Assembly: GCA_023394215.1 (NCBI GenBank)
Contig: JAEXBH010000143.1
Location: 1 to 7,752, forward strand
Length of the DNA stretch: 7,752 bases
Direction: 5' to 3'
Origin: Bacillota bacterium
Lineage (GTDB): Bacteria > Bacillota > Clostridia > Tissierellales > Peptoniphilaceae
The notes under the pieces are model-generated. The model ran no database searches, was not told the origin of the DNA, and worked only from the letters and a program-made list of their open reading frames with translations. Below are positions 7,123 through 7,752 of the stretch, in pieces. Position numbers and translations under genes: made by a program. The first letter of the stretch is position 1, and each line of letters begins with the position of its first letter.

Positions 7123-7126
7123 ACAT

Positions 7127-7672
7127 TTAATTATAAGCAAGCTTTAACGCCTTTCTCAAAATTTCAAACTTTATAGATCCAAACTCTTCCAACTCTCCAT
7201 CTATATTACCTAAAATTTTCTTTCCTTCATCAGGGAAAATCTCCCCGGAAACAACATCAAATAAGGATATTTCCTTAATATTTTCATGCTTTCCGGCCTT
7301 ATATTTGGGAAGTAAATAAAGAAATCTTAAAAATGGAGGATTTTTTACCATGCTATACTGTAAAATACCATCATCCACCTCTCCAAAAGGAGATGGCTGA
7401 AATCCGCCACCAAAATATCTGCCATTACAAATTGCACTAAGGACATATGAAGAATTTCCTGAAATATAAGTCCCATCAACCCCTTTGAGCTTATAAGAAT
7501 AACTTATAGGCCTAATCTTATGTAGAGTAAGCAAAACTCCTAAAATAAAAGATAAACTCTTTAATTTCGGATATTTATTTTTTATATCAAGTGCAATTTC
7601 CCATAGGGGAAATATGTAGGACGTAAAAAACCAGAGACAAATATTTCTAAATGTCTCTGGTATAAAGTCCAA
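7127..7672 (-). pseudogene. Diacylglycerol kinase family gene, 5'-truncated and fused to an IS end
   Basis: The C-terminal half of a DagK/YegS-type lipid kinase is visible: ICNGRYFGGGFQPSP (81-95), EVDDGIL (98-104), LPKYKAGKH (121-129) and NIDGE (156-160) are the usual landmarks of the second domain. The whole N-terminal catalytic domain, with its GGDGT motif and roughly 120 or more residues, is missing. Kinase-like sequence begins near residue 25 (EIALDIKNKYPKL). Residues 1-16 are read from an IS terminal repeat and a terminator hairpin (7625-7672), so the 181-codon open frame is a chimera. Its only upstream start is a TTG at 7672 without a ribosome binding site. The next in-frame Met is near residue 108. 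It is therefore unlikely to be translated into an active kinase. The 3' end looks complete and converges on the ABC operon. Confidence 0.8.
7625..7660 (-). terminator. Intrinsic terminator inside the IS end, reading leftward
   Basis: On the - strand, CCAGAGACA (7660-7652) and TGTCTCTGG (7639-7631) form a perfect 9-bp stem with a 12-base loop, followed at once by six T (7630-7625). This stops transcripts coming from the right. It sits within the 5' end of the kinase-remnant frame, confirming that this part is not natural kinase coding sequence. Confidence 0.75.
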
Positions 7673-7685
7673 CTTTTTGGGGTCA
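7625..7685 (-). mobile_element. Terminal remnant of an IS3-family (IS150-like) insertion sequence
   Basis: GTCCAACTTTTTGGGGTCA (7667-7685) has the look of an IS3-family terminal inverted repeat; on the - strand it begins TGACCCC and reads inward to AGTTGGAC. The outer terminus would be at 7685, so the element extended to the left. Only about 60 bp remain, with an inward-facing terminator hairpin, before diacylglycerol kinase sequence takes over near 7600-7624. No transposase codons are left in the window and no second end was found. The family call rests on my memory of IS ends. Confidence 0.6.
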
Positions 7686-7752
7686 CCTTAATTAAAAGCT
7701 TTAATTTAGATAAATTTACTCAAGCTAAAACTTTAAATGCAATCCCTAAGTC
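7686..7752 (+). pseudogene. Fragment of a second ABC-2 permease, paralogous to the permease gene in this window
   Basis: From 7691 the + strand reads IKSFNLDKFTQAKTLNAIPK, which matches IKNFNLNKFTQAKVLMSSPK at residues 385-404 of the permease (14 of 20 residues identical; about 45 of 62 bases, against 5246-5307). The matching segment is the junction leading into the second permease half. Homology begins right outside the IS terminus at 7685. Upstream in the same frame there is no ATG, GTG or TTG before the stop at 7604-7606, so the first half of this copy is missing. It runs off the right edge of the window, where more of the second half is expected. Confidence 0.75.

Noticed and set aside
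7596..7613. A 7-bp inverted repeat (ATTTCCC/GGGAAAT, 4-base loop) near the kinase/IS junction.
   Set aside because: It has no T tract or other context. It may mark the breakpoint, but short hairpins of this kind are expected by chance.
1..7752. CRISPR arrays, tRNA or rRNA genes, riboswitches, att sites.
   Set aside because: No regularly spaced repeats, no cloverleaf-like segment and no long structured leader were seen; the only non-coding stretch over 100 bases (3216-3395) is explained by a terminator and promoter.

Overview
The window is AT-rich, with dense, mostly co-directional genes, strong Shine-Dalgarno sequences and intrinsic terminators with T tracts. Gene content and codon use (many ATA, AGA and AAA codons) point to a low-GC Gram-positive anaerobe. 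A mutL-miaA-methionine gamma-lyase-family order is typical of Clostridia and relatives. Relatives of the anaerobic cocci (Tissierellia, e.g. Peptoniphilus or Anaerococcus) are my guess, but the genus cannot be proven from this sequence.

Left block (1-3295, + strand): a housekeeping operon with overlapping genes. It holds the 3' part of mutL (mismatch repair), miaA (tRNA A37 dimethylallyltransferase) and a PLP-dependent methionine gamma-lyase-family enzyme (YnbB type), and closes with a clear intrinsic terminator. This MutL keeps the ATPase-domain lysine motif and a sliding-clamp-binding motif, but has lost most residues of the usual MutL endonuclease site.

Middle block (3297-7122, + strand): a self-contained ABC module. 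A near-consensus sigma-A promoter (TTGATT, 17 bp, TATAAT) overlaps an imperfect dyad that could be an operator. It drives an ABC ATPase, an 804-residue permease built of two fused ABC-2 halves with two large extracytoplasmic segments, and a 185-residue single-pass membrane-anchored protein of unknown family. The block ends in a hairpin shared with the convergent gene remnant to the right. The substrate is not evident.

Right edge (7127-7752): a rearranged zone. A 5'-truncated diacylglycerol-kinase-family gene on the - strand runs, in an open frame, straight into about 60 bp of what looks like the end of an IS3-family (IS150-like) insertion sequence, including an inward-pointing terminator hairpin. 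Directly outside that IS end begins, on the + strand, a fragment clearly paralogous to the middle of the ABC permease (about 73% identical over 62 bases by hand alignment). It has no start codon. This suggests that the ABC locus exists in more than one copy and that IS-linked recombination destroyed parts of both the kinase gene and the second permease.
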